A stretch of DNA of 64,000 bases from Cerasicoccus maritimus (GTDB taxonomy: Bacteria; Verrucomicrobiota; Verrucomicrobiia; Opitutales; Cerasicoccaceae): the NCBI GenBank assembly GCA_031296935.1, contig JAVDPD010000011.1:1-64000 (forward strand), written 5' to 3'. The translations under genes and the position numbers were made by a program. Below the pieces are notes generated by a model. It saw only the letters and a program-made list of their open reading frames with translations, was not told where the DNA came from and searched no databases. Positions 51,714 through 59,538 of the stretch are shown piece by piece (position 1 is the stretch's first letter; each line of letters opens with the position of its first letter).

Positions 51714-52555
51714 TATAAATCCAAGCCTCCCGTAAAGACCCAGGCCAGCAGCAGGATTTCAATGAGCCCGATGACCATCGCCACGACGTAGCGGCTACGC
51801 GTTTTGCGGACAATGCTGGTGGGGCCCTGCTTCCATTTCCAAAGACAGATGCCAATCGCAATCGGCGCAAAGAACGGCACCAAAAGCAGCGCCAGCGCAA
51901 TGTCGTCCCACAGTTTGCGGGTATCGTCCAGCTTGGAGACCTTGCCCTTGGCCTTAATGTCGCTCAAGGCCTGAAGACTGATGACCTCGCCATTGAATTC
52001 CGTGGAGCACAAATCACAGATAAAGCGGCCACTGTGGCTGCACATATTCGTCGCCGCAAACTGCGGGTGGTAAAAGCAGCTCGACTCATCGGCCTCCAGC
52101 AGTTCCTTGCCCTGCGCCAGCCCTGCGCGCTTCAAAAAAGCCGGATACAAATGCACGTGGTGCGCCACCTTCGATTCGCGCTTCCCGTAGTTGTCCACCA
52201 CCGGCTCGCTCGGCAGCGGCAGGATATGACTGGGGCGATTGAGCGCATATAAAGTCAACTCCTGAACAGCATAATTTGGGCGGGCAGCAACCGGCGTTGA
52301 CATGGCGCCTTTCTGAGCAATGGGCGACATGGGAGGCGGCGTTAACGGCGGGGGCGTTGCCGGTTTGGACCACGGCCCTTTGGGCGCGCCCGGGGCGGTG
52401 CTCAGTGCTTGCCAGCCAGGCATAGACGAGCGCCACACCAGGGTGTCGCTGGTGATCGTGCCTGCTTCCGCCAACGCTGCCAACTCAGCTTCCGAGACTG
52501 GACCGAGCCGTTCATCGTCGATTGCGTAATGCCACTTGATTGTATCGCTACTCAA
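51713..52555 (-). CDS. GYF_2 (DUF4339) domain protein with Cys-rich centre and C-terminal membrane helices
   Basis: A 280-residue protein. It has an N-terminal GYF_2 domain (KWHYAIDDERLGPVSEAELA, TLVWRSSMPGWQ), then a Pro-rich linker (about 60-80). The middle contains a B-box-like Cys/His stretch (CFYHPQFAATNMCSHSGRFI, CDLC, about 160-185). Two helices follow (about 215-240 and 258-276). The start is TTG at 52555, with no in-frame ATG before the GYF_2 domain. It is the first gene of the leftward operon B and shares its domain types with the gene at 50169. Confidence 0.75.
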   Translation of the reverse strand: MSSDTIKWHYAIDDERLGPVSEAELAALAEAGTITSDTLVWRSSMPGWQALSTAPGAPKGPWSKPATPPPLTPPPMSPIAQKGAMSTPVAARPNYAVQELTLYALNRPSHILPLPSEPVVDNYGKRESKVAHHVHLYPAFLKRAGLAQGKELLEADESSCFYHPQFAATNMCSHSGRFICDLCSTEFNGEVISLQALSDIKAKGKVSKLDDTRKLWDDIALALLLVPFFAPIAIGICLWKWKQGPTSIVRKTRSRYVVAMVIGLIEILLLAWVFTGGLDL

Positions 52556-52620
52556 GACATTGCCACGCTAGATGATGCACCGAGCCTAAGACGAGTCCTT
52601 TTTTCAATCCGTGATATATT

Positions 52621-53217
52621 TTACGAGCGCGCCCCCGTCATCGCATGGCAAAGGGCCGCAGCCGCCGCATCAGCTTCGTCGGAGGGCAGATCGGCCATCA
52701 GCTTGAGGTGCTGGCGGACCATCGCCGCGACCTGCTCCTTGCTCGCTCGGCCATAGCCCACAACGGCCTGCTTAATGCGCAAAGGGGCGTATTCATGGAT
52801 CGGCAAGCCCCGCATGGCCGCCGTCGCAATCACCGCCCCACGCGCCATGCCCATGATCTGCGCCGTCTGGAAATTCTGCACGTAAATCGTCTGCTCCAGC
52901 GAAACGCACGTGATCGTTTCCTTCTCCAAAATAGCCGATACCGCGCGCGCAATCTCGCCCAAACAATCACTCTGAGTCGCCTTCGCCTTGAGCTTGAGCG
53001 TGTGGCTGCCAACAAGCTGTGTCGGCTCCCCAGGGACAAACTTCACCACCGCCAAACCCGTGCCGCGCAAACTCGGATCGACGCCCAGCACCGTGCCATC
53101 AAAAGGCTCACGCTTGGCCGCAAACTGCGCCTCGATCGCCTCGACCGTCACGGCCTCGGACACGCCCTGCCCCGCCAACTTGGCGCTCCAGAGTGCTCGC
53201 GAGGACTTCCTTCCCAT
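52621..53217 (-). CDS. ruvC: Holliday junction resolvase RuvC
   Basis: A 198-residue endonuclease. Catalytic acids of the RNase H-like fold are visible: Asp47 in VLGVDPSLRGTG, Glu in CVSLEQTIYVQN and the Asp pair in SDEADAAAAAL near the C-terminus. Landmarks KQAVVGYGRASKEQV also fit. There is an unusual 40-residue N-terminal extension (Ala/Arg/Glu-rich) before the catalytic strand if the ATG at 53217 is used. No later ATG is available before the domain. It resolves four-way junctions with RuvAB, which are not in the window. Confidence 0.92.
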   Translation of the reverse strand: MGRKSSRALWSAKLAGQGVSEAVTVEAIEAQFAAKREPFDGTVLGVDPSLRGTGLAVVKFVPGEPTQLVGSHTLKLKAKATQSDCLGEIARAVSAILEKETITCVSLEQTIYVQNFQTAQIMGMARGAVIATAAMRGLPIHEYAPLRIKQAVVGYGRASKEQVAAMVRQHLKLMADLPSDEADAAAAALCHAMTGARS

Positions 53218-53312
53218 ATGCCCCCACACCACAACGCAACTTCCCCGCCGTGGCAACGCTGGTTTTAATCAGTAGGCGCAAAGCGCCGCGAACAAAGTTT
53301 TTTGGGAAGAGC

Positions 53313-53348
53313 GCGAGAAACCCTTTTGTGGACAAAAGGGTTTCTCGC
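53313..53348. terminator. 16-bp perfect hairpin between GH4 gene and ruvC
   Basis: GCGAGAAACCCTTTTG / CAAAAGGGTTTCTCGC with a TGGA loop. It lies 20 bp beyond the stop of the leftward GH4 gene and is a likely terminator for it, though no T-run follows. Confidence 0.75.
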
Positions 53349-53368
53349 ATCAAATAAACTCCACCACC

Positions 53369-55543
53369 TTAAACACTCGCCAACGCGGGCGACAGGTCGA
53401 TGAGGTGGGCCTTGGTCATGTCTTCCTTGGTGTTGGCGCCGTGGCTCAGCGAGGAACGACCGCCAGAGTGGGCGTCGCCCAGCGCGCCGAGGTTGACCGA
53501 GCAGTCGAAGAAGAACGTGTCTTGCGTGGCGTTGACCAGCGCAGCGGACACCGTGATCTTTGCTTCGTAGAAAAGCTCCTTCTTCGTAAACTCGACTTGC
53601 GCTCCGGCCACCGGATTGCGATCACCGTCCACCAAGCTAACCTCGCCATTGAGGTCCGGTAACAGCATGAAGTGCTTGACCGGCTCAGCCGTCGGATCGG
53701 CAAAGAAGAACTCCGCTCCCGAACCGAGGAAGAACTTGCGATTCGTCGGTTGGATATCCGAATCTTCGACCCGGATATGGATGACCATGTTGTCGCCATC
53801 GCGCTGCAAGGAACCCGCTGCACAGGGGAAACCGGAGAGATCAATTTTGAACTCGGCCGCACCTGCATCGTTTGCGGCAATGACCGGATAAGGCCGCAGC
53901 ATCGTGTCGACGCACAGCACGTTTTCATCGCTGGCAGTCAGCTTGACGAGGAGCATGTCCTCGACCTCGGCATTTACTTTGCCTGGCAAAGTCACGACTA
54001 CCGTCTGGCCCGCTGGCGCGTTGACCGTGGCGCTGGTTGACTCGAAGGCGACTGCGTCGTTCTCCAATTCAATGGCCACATCGAAAGTGGCATCCTGCTG
54101 GCTTGGGTTGTCGACTTCGACTTCGAGCTCGAAGCCGCTGCCCACCTGATCAAAGCGCAGGCCACGGGCCTTTGCGCGGGCAATGAGTTGGTCGCCCACT
54201 CCGGCGTAGCTGCGGCCAGTGTTCGCGATGACCGGCTCGAACTCGCCAAGGAAACCGTCGCTCTGGTGCGCTTCGATAAGCTCGTCGCACATTGCCCAGA
54301 TCTTGTCGAGCGGCAGCGTGGCGCTGGTGTGCGGATCAAGCATCACTGCGTGGTAAATGTGCTCGCGCTTGCCAGTGAGCGCAGCCTGCACAGTGAGTTG
54401 CTGCACGTTGACATTCGTCATGCACATGCTGGCCAGTTGCGGCGGCAGGTTGCCAATCATCGTGGGCTGCAGGCCAATCGCGTCCACCTGGCAGGGAACC
54501 TCGACGCAGCAATCGTCGGGCAGGTTCTTGATGATGCCGCGGTTCGGCACGTTGCCATAAACGGTGCGCAGCGTGTTGGTTTCGCGCGAGTGAATGATGT
54601 AGCTGCCATACTCGTGCGACGGCTCGCCGACAACCATCTTGTGATCGCCCTCGCCGATCAGCTTGGCCTCGGTGTCTTTCCACGACGCCATGATGCCCTC
54701 GCAGCGGCGCGGGTATTCGTCGAGCGGCACCTTGAACTTATCGATCATCTCCTGGCCGTGGTGGATGAAATAAGGCACGTATTCACTCTGGTGCTCGGAA
54801 CTCTCGGTGACAAAGTACCCGGTGCGGCGCATCATCTCGTAGCGCACGAGCTCGAAGTCGCGGTTTTTGTCTTCCAATACTTTGTAAAGCAAAGGATACG
54901 CGTCGCGGCCCTTGTATTGGAACTTCAGGAAAAAGGCCATGTGGTTGATGCCGGCCACTTGGTAGCTGACGTCTTCCATTGGCAGGTGCGTGTGGTTGGC
55001 CAACATGCGCGCGGTGCCAAAAACCGAGTGGCAAAGGCCCACGTGCGGAATGCCCACCTCAGCATCGACCGCCATGCAGTTCATGGCCATCGGGTTGGTG
55101 TAATTCAGGAGCAGGCAATCCGGATGTGCGTGATCAGCTATGTCCTTCGCAATCTGATTGATCACCGGGATCGTGCGCAGTGCGCGGAAGACGCCACCAA
55201 CGCCGAGCGTGTCCGCAATGGTCTGCTCCAAGCCATACTTTTTCGGGATGTCGAAGTCGCGCATCGTCGAGGGCTTATAGCCACCAACCTGAATCGTGCA
55301 GATGACGTATTTCGCATCTTTGACTGCTTCTTTCTGGTCCATCGTCGAGGTCACGGTGGCCTTGACGCCAAGGGTCTCGGCCACGCGCTTCATCATCACG
55401 TCCGCCACCTTGAGGCGAGCTGGATCGATGTCCATCAGGCAAATATGCGCGTCGGACAGTTCCGGGAATTGCAGGATGTCGCCAATCAGGGTCTTCGCGA
55501 AGACCACCGAGCCGGCGCCGATGAGGGTGATTTTACAAGCCAT
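53369..55543 (-). CDS. GH4-family glycosidase (alpha-galactosidase MelA-like) with C-terminal beta extension
   Basis: A 724-residue cytoplasmic protein. Residues about 1-440 are a GH4 enzyme, NAD(H)- and Mn2+-dependent: the Rossmann start KITLIGAGSVVFAKTLIGDI, LMDIDPARLKVADVMM, LLNYTNPMAMNCMAV, metal/catalytic region VGLCHSVFGT and AGINHMAFF are all present. MelA-type enzymes are normally about 450 residues. Here about 280 more residues form a beta-rich region (two sandwich-like halves, no signature found). The ATG at 55543 is chosen because the Rossmann fold begins there. It is divergent from an AraC regulator, which probably controls it. Confidence 0.88.
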   Translation of the reverse strand: MACKITLIGAGSVVFAKTLIGDILQFPELSDAHICLMDIDPARLKVADVMMKRVAETLGVKATVTSTMDQKEAVKDAKYVICTIQVGGYKPSTMRDFDIPKKYGLEQTIADTLGVGGVFRALRTIPVINQIAKDIADHAHPDCLLLNYTNPMAMNCMAVDAEVGIPHVGLCHSVFGTARMLANHTHLPMEDVSYQVAGINHMAFFLKFQYKGRDAYPLLYKVLEDKNRDFELVRYEMMRRTGYFVTESSEHQSEYVPYFIHHGQEMIDKFKVPLDEYPRRCEGIMASWKDTEAKLIGEGDHKMVVGEPSHEYGSYIIHSRETNTLRTVYGNVPNRGIIKNLPDDCCVEVPCQVDAIGLQPTMIGNLPPQLASMCMTNVNVQQLTVQAALTGKREHIYHAVMLDPHTSATLPLDKIWAMCDELIEAHQSDGFLGEFEPVIANTGRSYAGVGDQLIARAKARGLRFDQVGSGFELEVEVDNPSQQDATFDVAIELENDAVAFESTSATVNAPAGQTVVVTLPGKVNAEVEDMLLVKLTASDENVLCVDTMLRPYPVIAANDAGAAEFKIDLSGFPCAAGSLQRDGDNMVIHIRVEDSDIQPTNRKFFLGSGAEFFFADPTAEPVKHFMLLPDLNGEVSLVDGDRNPVAGAQVEFTKKELFYEAKITVSAALVNATQDTFFFDCSVNLGALGDAHSGGRSSLSHGANTKEDMTKAHLIDLSPALASV

Positions 55544-55589
55544 GATGGAAACCAGCTCAATGCATTTAGGTAAATTTAACAAGCAGTCG

Positions 55590-55602
55590 AAATTGACAAT
55601 TT
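55590..55602. promoter_or_regulatory. Palindrome in the GH4/AraC divergent promoter
   Basis: AAATTG-A-CAATTT, a perfect 6-1-6 palindrome with an internal TTGACA (-35-like), in the 85-bp gap between the divergent GH4 and AraC genes. It could be a regulator binding site. Confidence 0.4.
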
Positions 55603-55628
55603 TCCGGCATTTTGTGACCATTCGCCAA

Positions 55629-56447
55629 ATGCCAGAACTCTACCATGTCAACTGGGTCGATCAAGAAGTCCGCCACTCCCGGCGCTACATGTGGGACAAC
55701 CGTAACCGCGGCGGACCTCCAATGTTCTGTATCCAACGCACGTTGCGAGGCTGCGGATTCATCGAGCGCGATGGGGTAAGAGCTCTCGTCCCAGCCAACT
55801 ATGCCATGCTGTTCTGGCATGGCGAAAACTCCAACTATGGCTATGCGGAAGAAAGTCAGGGGCCCTATGAACTCGATTGGCTCGCGATCAACGGCCCACA
55901 GTGCATGGAGTTTTTCCAAGAAATCCTCCAGATCAGTGGCGGCGTAATTCACCTACCGCGTCAGGCTGAGCCCACCCGTCTGCTGGACGAAATTCGGCGG
56001 CGCTTTACCGAAAAACAATTTCAGGACCCCTACCACGAATCGCTGCTCATCTATGAACTGCTCACGTCACTGCTCCGCGAAGCGGCCCGCACACCAGTGG
56101 AGCGCGATCCCATCGCCTACGCCGCAGAATACATTGAACGACGCTTCCACCAGCCAATCACTATGGAGGAAGTTGCCCAAGCCTCCGGCGTTAGCCGCGA
56201 ACACCTGACGCGCCAACTGACTAAACACTGGGGCGAGTCTCCCGGCAAACACCTGCAAGCGCTGCGCCTCAACGCAGGTCGCGACATCGTATGCCACACC
56301 ACCGCGCCCATCGAAGCCATTAGCCGACACTGCGGCTACCTCGATCCCGATGGCTTTGCCCGCGCCTTTGCCCGCCGTTTTAAATTGTCGCCCGGAAAAT
56401 ACCGGCAGCGCTACCTGGAACACGAAGCCAAGAAGGCGCGGCGTTAG
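55629..56447 (+). CDS. AraC-family transcriptional regulator
   Basis: A 272-residue regulator with an N-terminal cupin-like effector domain (MPELYHVNWVDQEV, GYAEESQGPYELDWLAI) and a C-terminal double HTH (about 170-262: TMEEVAQASGVSREHLTRQL, then EAISRHCGYLDPDGFARAFA and FKLSPGKYRQRY). The ATG at 55629 starts the cupin domain. Upstream in-frame starts lie inside the divergent GH4 gene and add nonhomologous residues. Divergent arrangement and family habits make it the probable activator of the GH4 gene. Confidence 0.9.
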   Translation: MPELYHVNWVDQEVRHSRRYMWDNRNRGGPPMFCIQRTLRGCGFIERDGVRALVPANYAMLFWHGENSNYGYAEESQGPYELDWLAINGPQCMEFFQEILQISGGVIHLPRQAEPTRLLDEIRRRFTEKQFQDPYHESLLIYELLTSLLREAARTPVERDPIAYAAEYIERRFHQPITMEEVAQASGVSREHLTRQLTKHWGESPGKHLQALRLNAGRDIVCHTTAPIEAISRHCGYLDPDGFARAFARRFKLSPGKYRQRYLEHEAKKARR

Positions 56448-56448
56448 G

Positions 56449-57120
56449 CTACTGATCGGTGCGCGCAGCCAGCAGCTCGGACACCGTCACGAACTGAAGC
56501 CCCTTGCTGCGGAGCGTCTCGATGATGCGGGGCAGCGCCTCGCGCGTGTGGACCGACCACGAATGCATCAGGATCACATCGCCCGCTTGGCCCTTGGCGG
56601 CACGCTCGTAAATCTTCTCGGTGGTCACGTCTTTCTGCCAGTCACGAACACTGATCGAGGAACCAATCGCATAGGGCATCCCGTATTGCTCAACGACTGT
56701 GAGCACTTCATTGTTCTGATCCAAATACGGAGCGCGAAAGATAATGGGCGTCACTCCGGTTGCTTCCGCAATTACCTTTTGCGTCTCGGCAATTTGGCCA
56801 TCCACCTCTTCCGCCGGAAGCTTGGTCAGGTGCGGATGCGTCATGGTATGATTGCCGATCTCGTGCCCCTGCTCGTGAACTTTTGCGGCCAACTCCGGCT
56901 CCTTCACCACATTTTTGCCGATCAGGAAGAACGTCGCCTTCGCCTCGTTGTCCGCAAGGATCTTCATCATCGCCGCCATGTTTTCACCATTGGGCCCGTC
57001 ATCAAAGGTCAACGCCACGTAGGGCTGATCGGTTTTCACCTTGGTGATTTTTTCCGACTGAGCGTTTGCAAAGGTGGACATGGCAAGCGCCACGCCGAGG
57101 ACAACGAGGAGGGATTTCAT
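56449..57120 (-). CDS. Exported polysaccharide deacetylase (CE4/NodB fold)
   Basis: A 223-residue exported enzyme. Signal peptide MKSLLVVLGVALAMSTFANA supports the ATG at 57120 over the longer frame. NodB motifs: TFDDGP (38-43), metal-binding H-x3-H in GNHTMTHPHL (His91, His95), FRAPYLDQNN, VRDWQKD and LMHSWSV. CE4 enzymes remove N- or O-acetyl groups from peptidoglycan or polysaccharides in a metal-dependent way. It runs convergently with the AraC gene, with only one base between their stop codons. Confidence 0.92.
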   Translation of the reverse strand: MKSLLVVLGVALAMSTFANAQSEKITKVKTDQPYVALTFDDGPNGENMAAMMKILADNEAKATFFLIGKNVVKEPELAAKVHEQGHEIGNHTMTHPHLTKLPAEEVDGQIAETQKVIAEATGVTPIIFRAPYLDQNNEVLTVVEQYGMPYAIGSSISVRDWQKDVTTEKIYERAAKGQAGDVILMHSWSVHTREALPRIIETLRSKGLQFVTVSELLAARTDQ

Positions 57121-57259
57121 GCGGATACCGAAAGCGAATGCCCATCCGCAGACAAGCCAACATTTCGCGTTGTGGACAGTCATTACAAACAGACGATTCG
57201 GTTATAATAGCGAGTGCGCGGCTGGAGGCGTATCATCAAGTTAAACCAAACCTGATACA

Positions 57260-57694
57260 ATGAACCTTGAACCCGCATTCTATTGGCTGATCGCCGGCAT
57301 CGTGCTGATGATCATCGAACTACTCCTCACGGGTGTATTTTTCATCTACCTCGCGATCGGCTGCATCGGAGGTATGGTCGCCGACTGGCTCGGCTTCGGA
57401 CTCACCGGGCAGATCTTCGGCTTCACCATCGCCATCCTGATCGGCCTGCTCTTTTTCCGCCGTTTCTTTAACCGCACGTTCTTCCTGACTGGCGGTGAAA
57501 AGACCAACACCGACGCCCTCATTGGCCGCAAAGCCATCGTCACCGAAACCGTTTCCGACCAGGGTGGCCGCGTGCTGCTCGGCGGAGAACACTGGCGCGC
57601 CGTCAGCGACATGATGCACGCCGAAGGCAGCGCAGTGATGGTCACTGCCGTCAGCGGCGCCACCGTGCGCGTTGCTCAATTACCCGAAAACTAA
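57260..57694 (+). CDS. NfeD-like membrane protein
   Basis: A 144-residue protein with three membrane helices (about 8-24, 26-45, 50-67) and a C-terminal OB-fold soluble domain (ALIGRKAIVTETVSDQGGRV, then ATVRVAQ). This is the short NfeD type that is encoded beside SPFH/stomatin genes. The next gene, 20 bp downstream, is exactly such a protein, so the two likely form one membrane complex. Confidence 0.92.
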   Translation: MNLEPAFYWLIAGIVLMIIELLLTGVFFIYLAIGCIGGMVADWLGFGLTGQIFGFTIAILIGLLFFRRFFNRTFFLTGGEKTNTDALIGRKAIVTETVSDQGGRVLLGGEHWRAVSDMMHAEGSAVMVTAVSGATVRVAQLPEN

Positions 57695-57714
57695 CTTTAG
57701 ACAGGAATACGAAA

Positions 57715-58716
57715 ATGGAATACATCATCATCTCATCACTGGTCGCCTTGTTCATCATCGCGATGGCAATCAAGGGCGTCACGCTCGTGCGCCAATCCGA
57801 AACTCTGGTGGTCGAACGCCTGGGCCGTTATCACCGCACCCTGCCCTCCGGCATCAACGTGATCTGGCCGATTGTCGAAACCGTCCGCGTCATCAACTGG
57901 CGCTACACGACCGAGGTCGCCGGCAAGCCGAAGGTGAAATTTCAAACCGTCAAGCGCATCGACCTGCGTGAAACCGTTTACGACTTCCCGCGCCAAAACG
58001 TGATCACCCGCGACAACGTGGCAATCGAAATCAACGCCCTGCTCTACTTCCAAATCACGGACCCGGTGAAAGCTGTTTATGAAATTGCCAACCTGCCGAA
58101 CGCCATCGAAAAGCTCGCCCAAACGACTTTACGTAACGTGATTGGCGAGCTGGATCTGGACGAGACGCTCTCCTCCCGCGACCACATCAACCAGAAGCTC
58201 CGCGTCATCCTCGACGAGGCCACCGACAAGTGGGGCGTCAAAGTCAACCGCGTCGAGTTGCAGGATATCAACCCGCCGCAAGACATCCGCGACGCCATGG
58301 AAAAGCAGATGCGCGCCGAGCGTCAACGCCGCGCCGCCATCCTCGAGGCCGAAGGCCAAAAGAAGGCAGCGATCCTCGAAGCTGAAGGCGTGCGCGAGTC
58401 GGCCATCCTCCGCGCCGAGGGCGACCGCCAGGCCGAAATCCTGCGCGCCGAAGCCGAGTCCAACGCACGCCAGCTCGTGGCCCAGGGCGAGTCCAACGCG
58501 ATCCGCAGCATCCACGAAGCCATTGGCACCTCGGGTGAAAACGCCGACTCCACGCGCTACCTGATCGCCGTGCGCTACCTGGATTCGCTGAAGACCATGA
58601 CTGCAGGCGACGCCACGAAGACGGTTTACATGCCCTACGAAGCCACCGGCATCCTCAGCTCGCTCGGCGGCATCAAGGAGCTCATGGCCAGCCAACAGCC
58701 ACCAAGCGTCAATTAA
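57715..58716 (+). CDS. SPFH/stomatin-like protein (QmcA/paraslipin type)
   Basis: A 333-residue membrane-associated protein. An N-terminal hairpin helix (MEYIIISSLVALFIIAMAI) leads into the SPFH domain (VVERLGRYHRTLPSGINVIW, VYDFPRQNVITRDNVAIEIN, TTLRNVIGELDLDETLSSRD). The SPFH domain is followed by a coiled coil with repeated EAEGQKKAAILEAEG-type units (about 215-270). Such proteins form membrane microdomain scaffolds and oligomeric rings. It is in an operon with NfeD (20-bp gap), with AGGA 9-12 bp before the ATG. A composite repeat element starts 18 bp after the stop. Confidence 0.93.
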   Translation: MEYIIISSLVALFIIAMAIKGVTLVRQSETLVVERLGRYHRTLPSGINVIWPIVETVRVINWRYTTEVAGKPKVKFQTVKRIDLRETVYDFPRQNVITRDNVAIEINALLYFQITDPVKAVYEIANLPNAIEKLAQTTLRNVIGELDLDETLSSRDHINQKLRVILDEATDKWGVKVNRVELQDINPPQDIRDAMEKQMRAERQRRAAILEAEGQKKAAILEAEGVRESAILRAEGDRQAEILRAEAESNARQLVAQGESNAIRSIHEAIGTSGENADSTRYLIAVRYLDSLKTMTAGDATKTVYMPYEATGILSSLGGIKELMASQQPPSVN

Positions 58717-58733
58717 CCTTCACAGAGTTGACG

Positions 58734-58994
58734 CCAGCGTCCCGCTGGATCGATTGATTTGCACTTCGTGCAAATGCTGAGCGACATAGAAACGGCGAAG
58801 ATGGAGGCGCGCCAACTGGAGGGCGATGCTCCGTCATCGCCGCATGCCAGAGTGGCGTAATTAGTAGCACAGGTGTCCCGCCTGTGCCCTAACCAACGGT
58901 TTCGACGCGTGTATTTATGAGAGATAGAAGCACAGGCTAGACACCTGTGCTACCGCAACGCTGGCGGCGATGACGGAGCATCGCCCTCCATTTC
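58734..58994. repeat. Composite nested inverted-repeat element
   Basis: Modules in order: CCAGCG-TCC-CGCTGG (58734-58748), ATTTGCAC-TTC-GTGCAAAT (58757-58775), then a perfect outer inverted repeat of about 26 bp (GGAGGGCGATGCTCCG..., near 58817-58842, with its complement near 58966-58991). Inside it are two further hairpins with GCACAGG / CCTGTGC arms, near 58870-58892 and 58930-58953. No gene is present. Confidence 0.8.
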
Positions 58995-58995
58995 C

Positions 58996-59538
58996 CTACA
59001 GCTCAATCAACACCAGCGCGCCGCTGGGCGTGGCGTCGAATAACTCCACGACATCCTCGTTGCTCAGCAACACGCAGCCGTGGCTGTTGGGCGTGCCGAT
59101 GCGGTCTTCCTGATTCGTCCCGTGGAGGTAGACATAACGATCATGCGTGTCGACGCCCGGGCCTGCGTTGACGCCCTTTTCCAAACCACGCAGCCAGAGA
59201 ATGCGCGTCGTAATCAGGTTTTCCTCATTGCGCGCGGCTTCGAGCTCGTAGCAATTTTCGCCCGTCGGCACGCGGCCTTTGAGCACCGCGCCGGCAGGCA
59301 AGCCGTCGCCGATTTTCTCATCGATTACGTGAAGGCCGGTTGGCGTGCCGAGGGAGTTTTCCACGCAGCTCGGCGGCTTACGGGAGGTCGATACGGCGTA
59401 GATTTTGCGCAGTTTCCCCTCTTCCCACGCCCAAAGTTTTTGCTCGCCAATCGAGACGTAGAGCGCATGGTTGGTCGGTTTCACTTGGCGCTCGTCGCAC
59501 ACTGCGAGCACGCGCTGAAAATAAGAGGAAGAATCCAT
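58996..59538 (-). CDS. L,D-transpeptidase (YkuD domain)
   Basis: A 180-residue protein with a YkuD catalytic domain: ALYVSIGEQKLWAWEEGK at the start, VYLHGTNQE with His139 and the active-site SHGCVLLSN with Cys155. These enzymes make 3-3 peptidoglycan cross-links or anchor proteins to peptidoglycan. No signal peptide is visible, odd for a periplasmic enzyme, and the ATG at 59538 overlaps the asd ATG on the other strand (CATG). An internal GTG (Val10 or Val13) could be used instead. Confidence 0.85.
   Translation of the reverse strand: MDSSSYFQRVLAVCDERQVKPTNHALYVSIGEQKLWAWEEGKLRKIYAVSTSRKPPSCVENSLGTPTGLHVIDEKIGDGLPAGAVLKGRVPTGENCYELEAARNEENLITTRILWLRGLEKGVNAGPGVDTHDRYVYLHGTNQEDRIGTPNSHGCVLLSNEDVVELFDATPSGALVLIEL

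Noticed and set aside
54188..55573. Plus-strand open frame of 461 codons opposite the GH4 gene
   Set aside because: It mirrors the GH4 coding strand, has no recognisable domain, and its composition (His/Val/Ala) is typical of antisense shadows.
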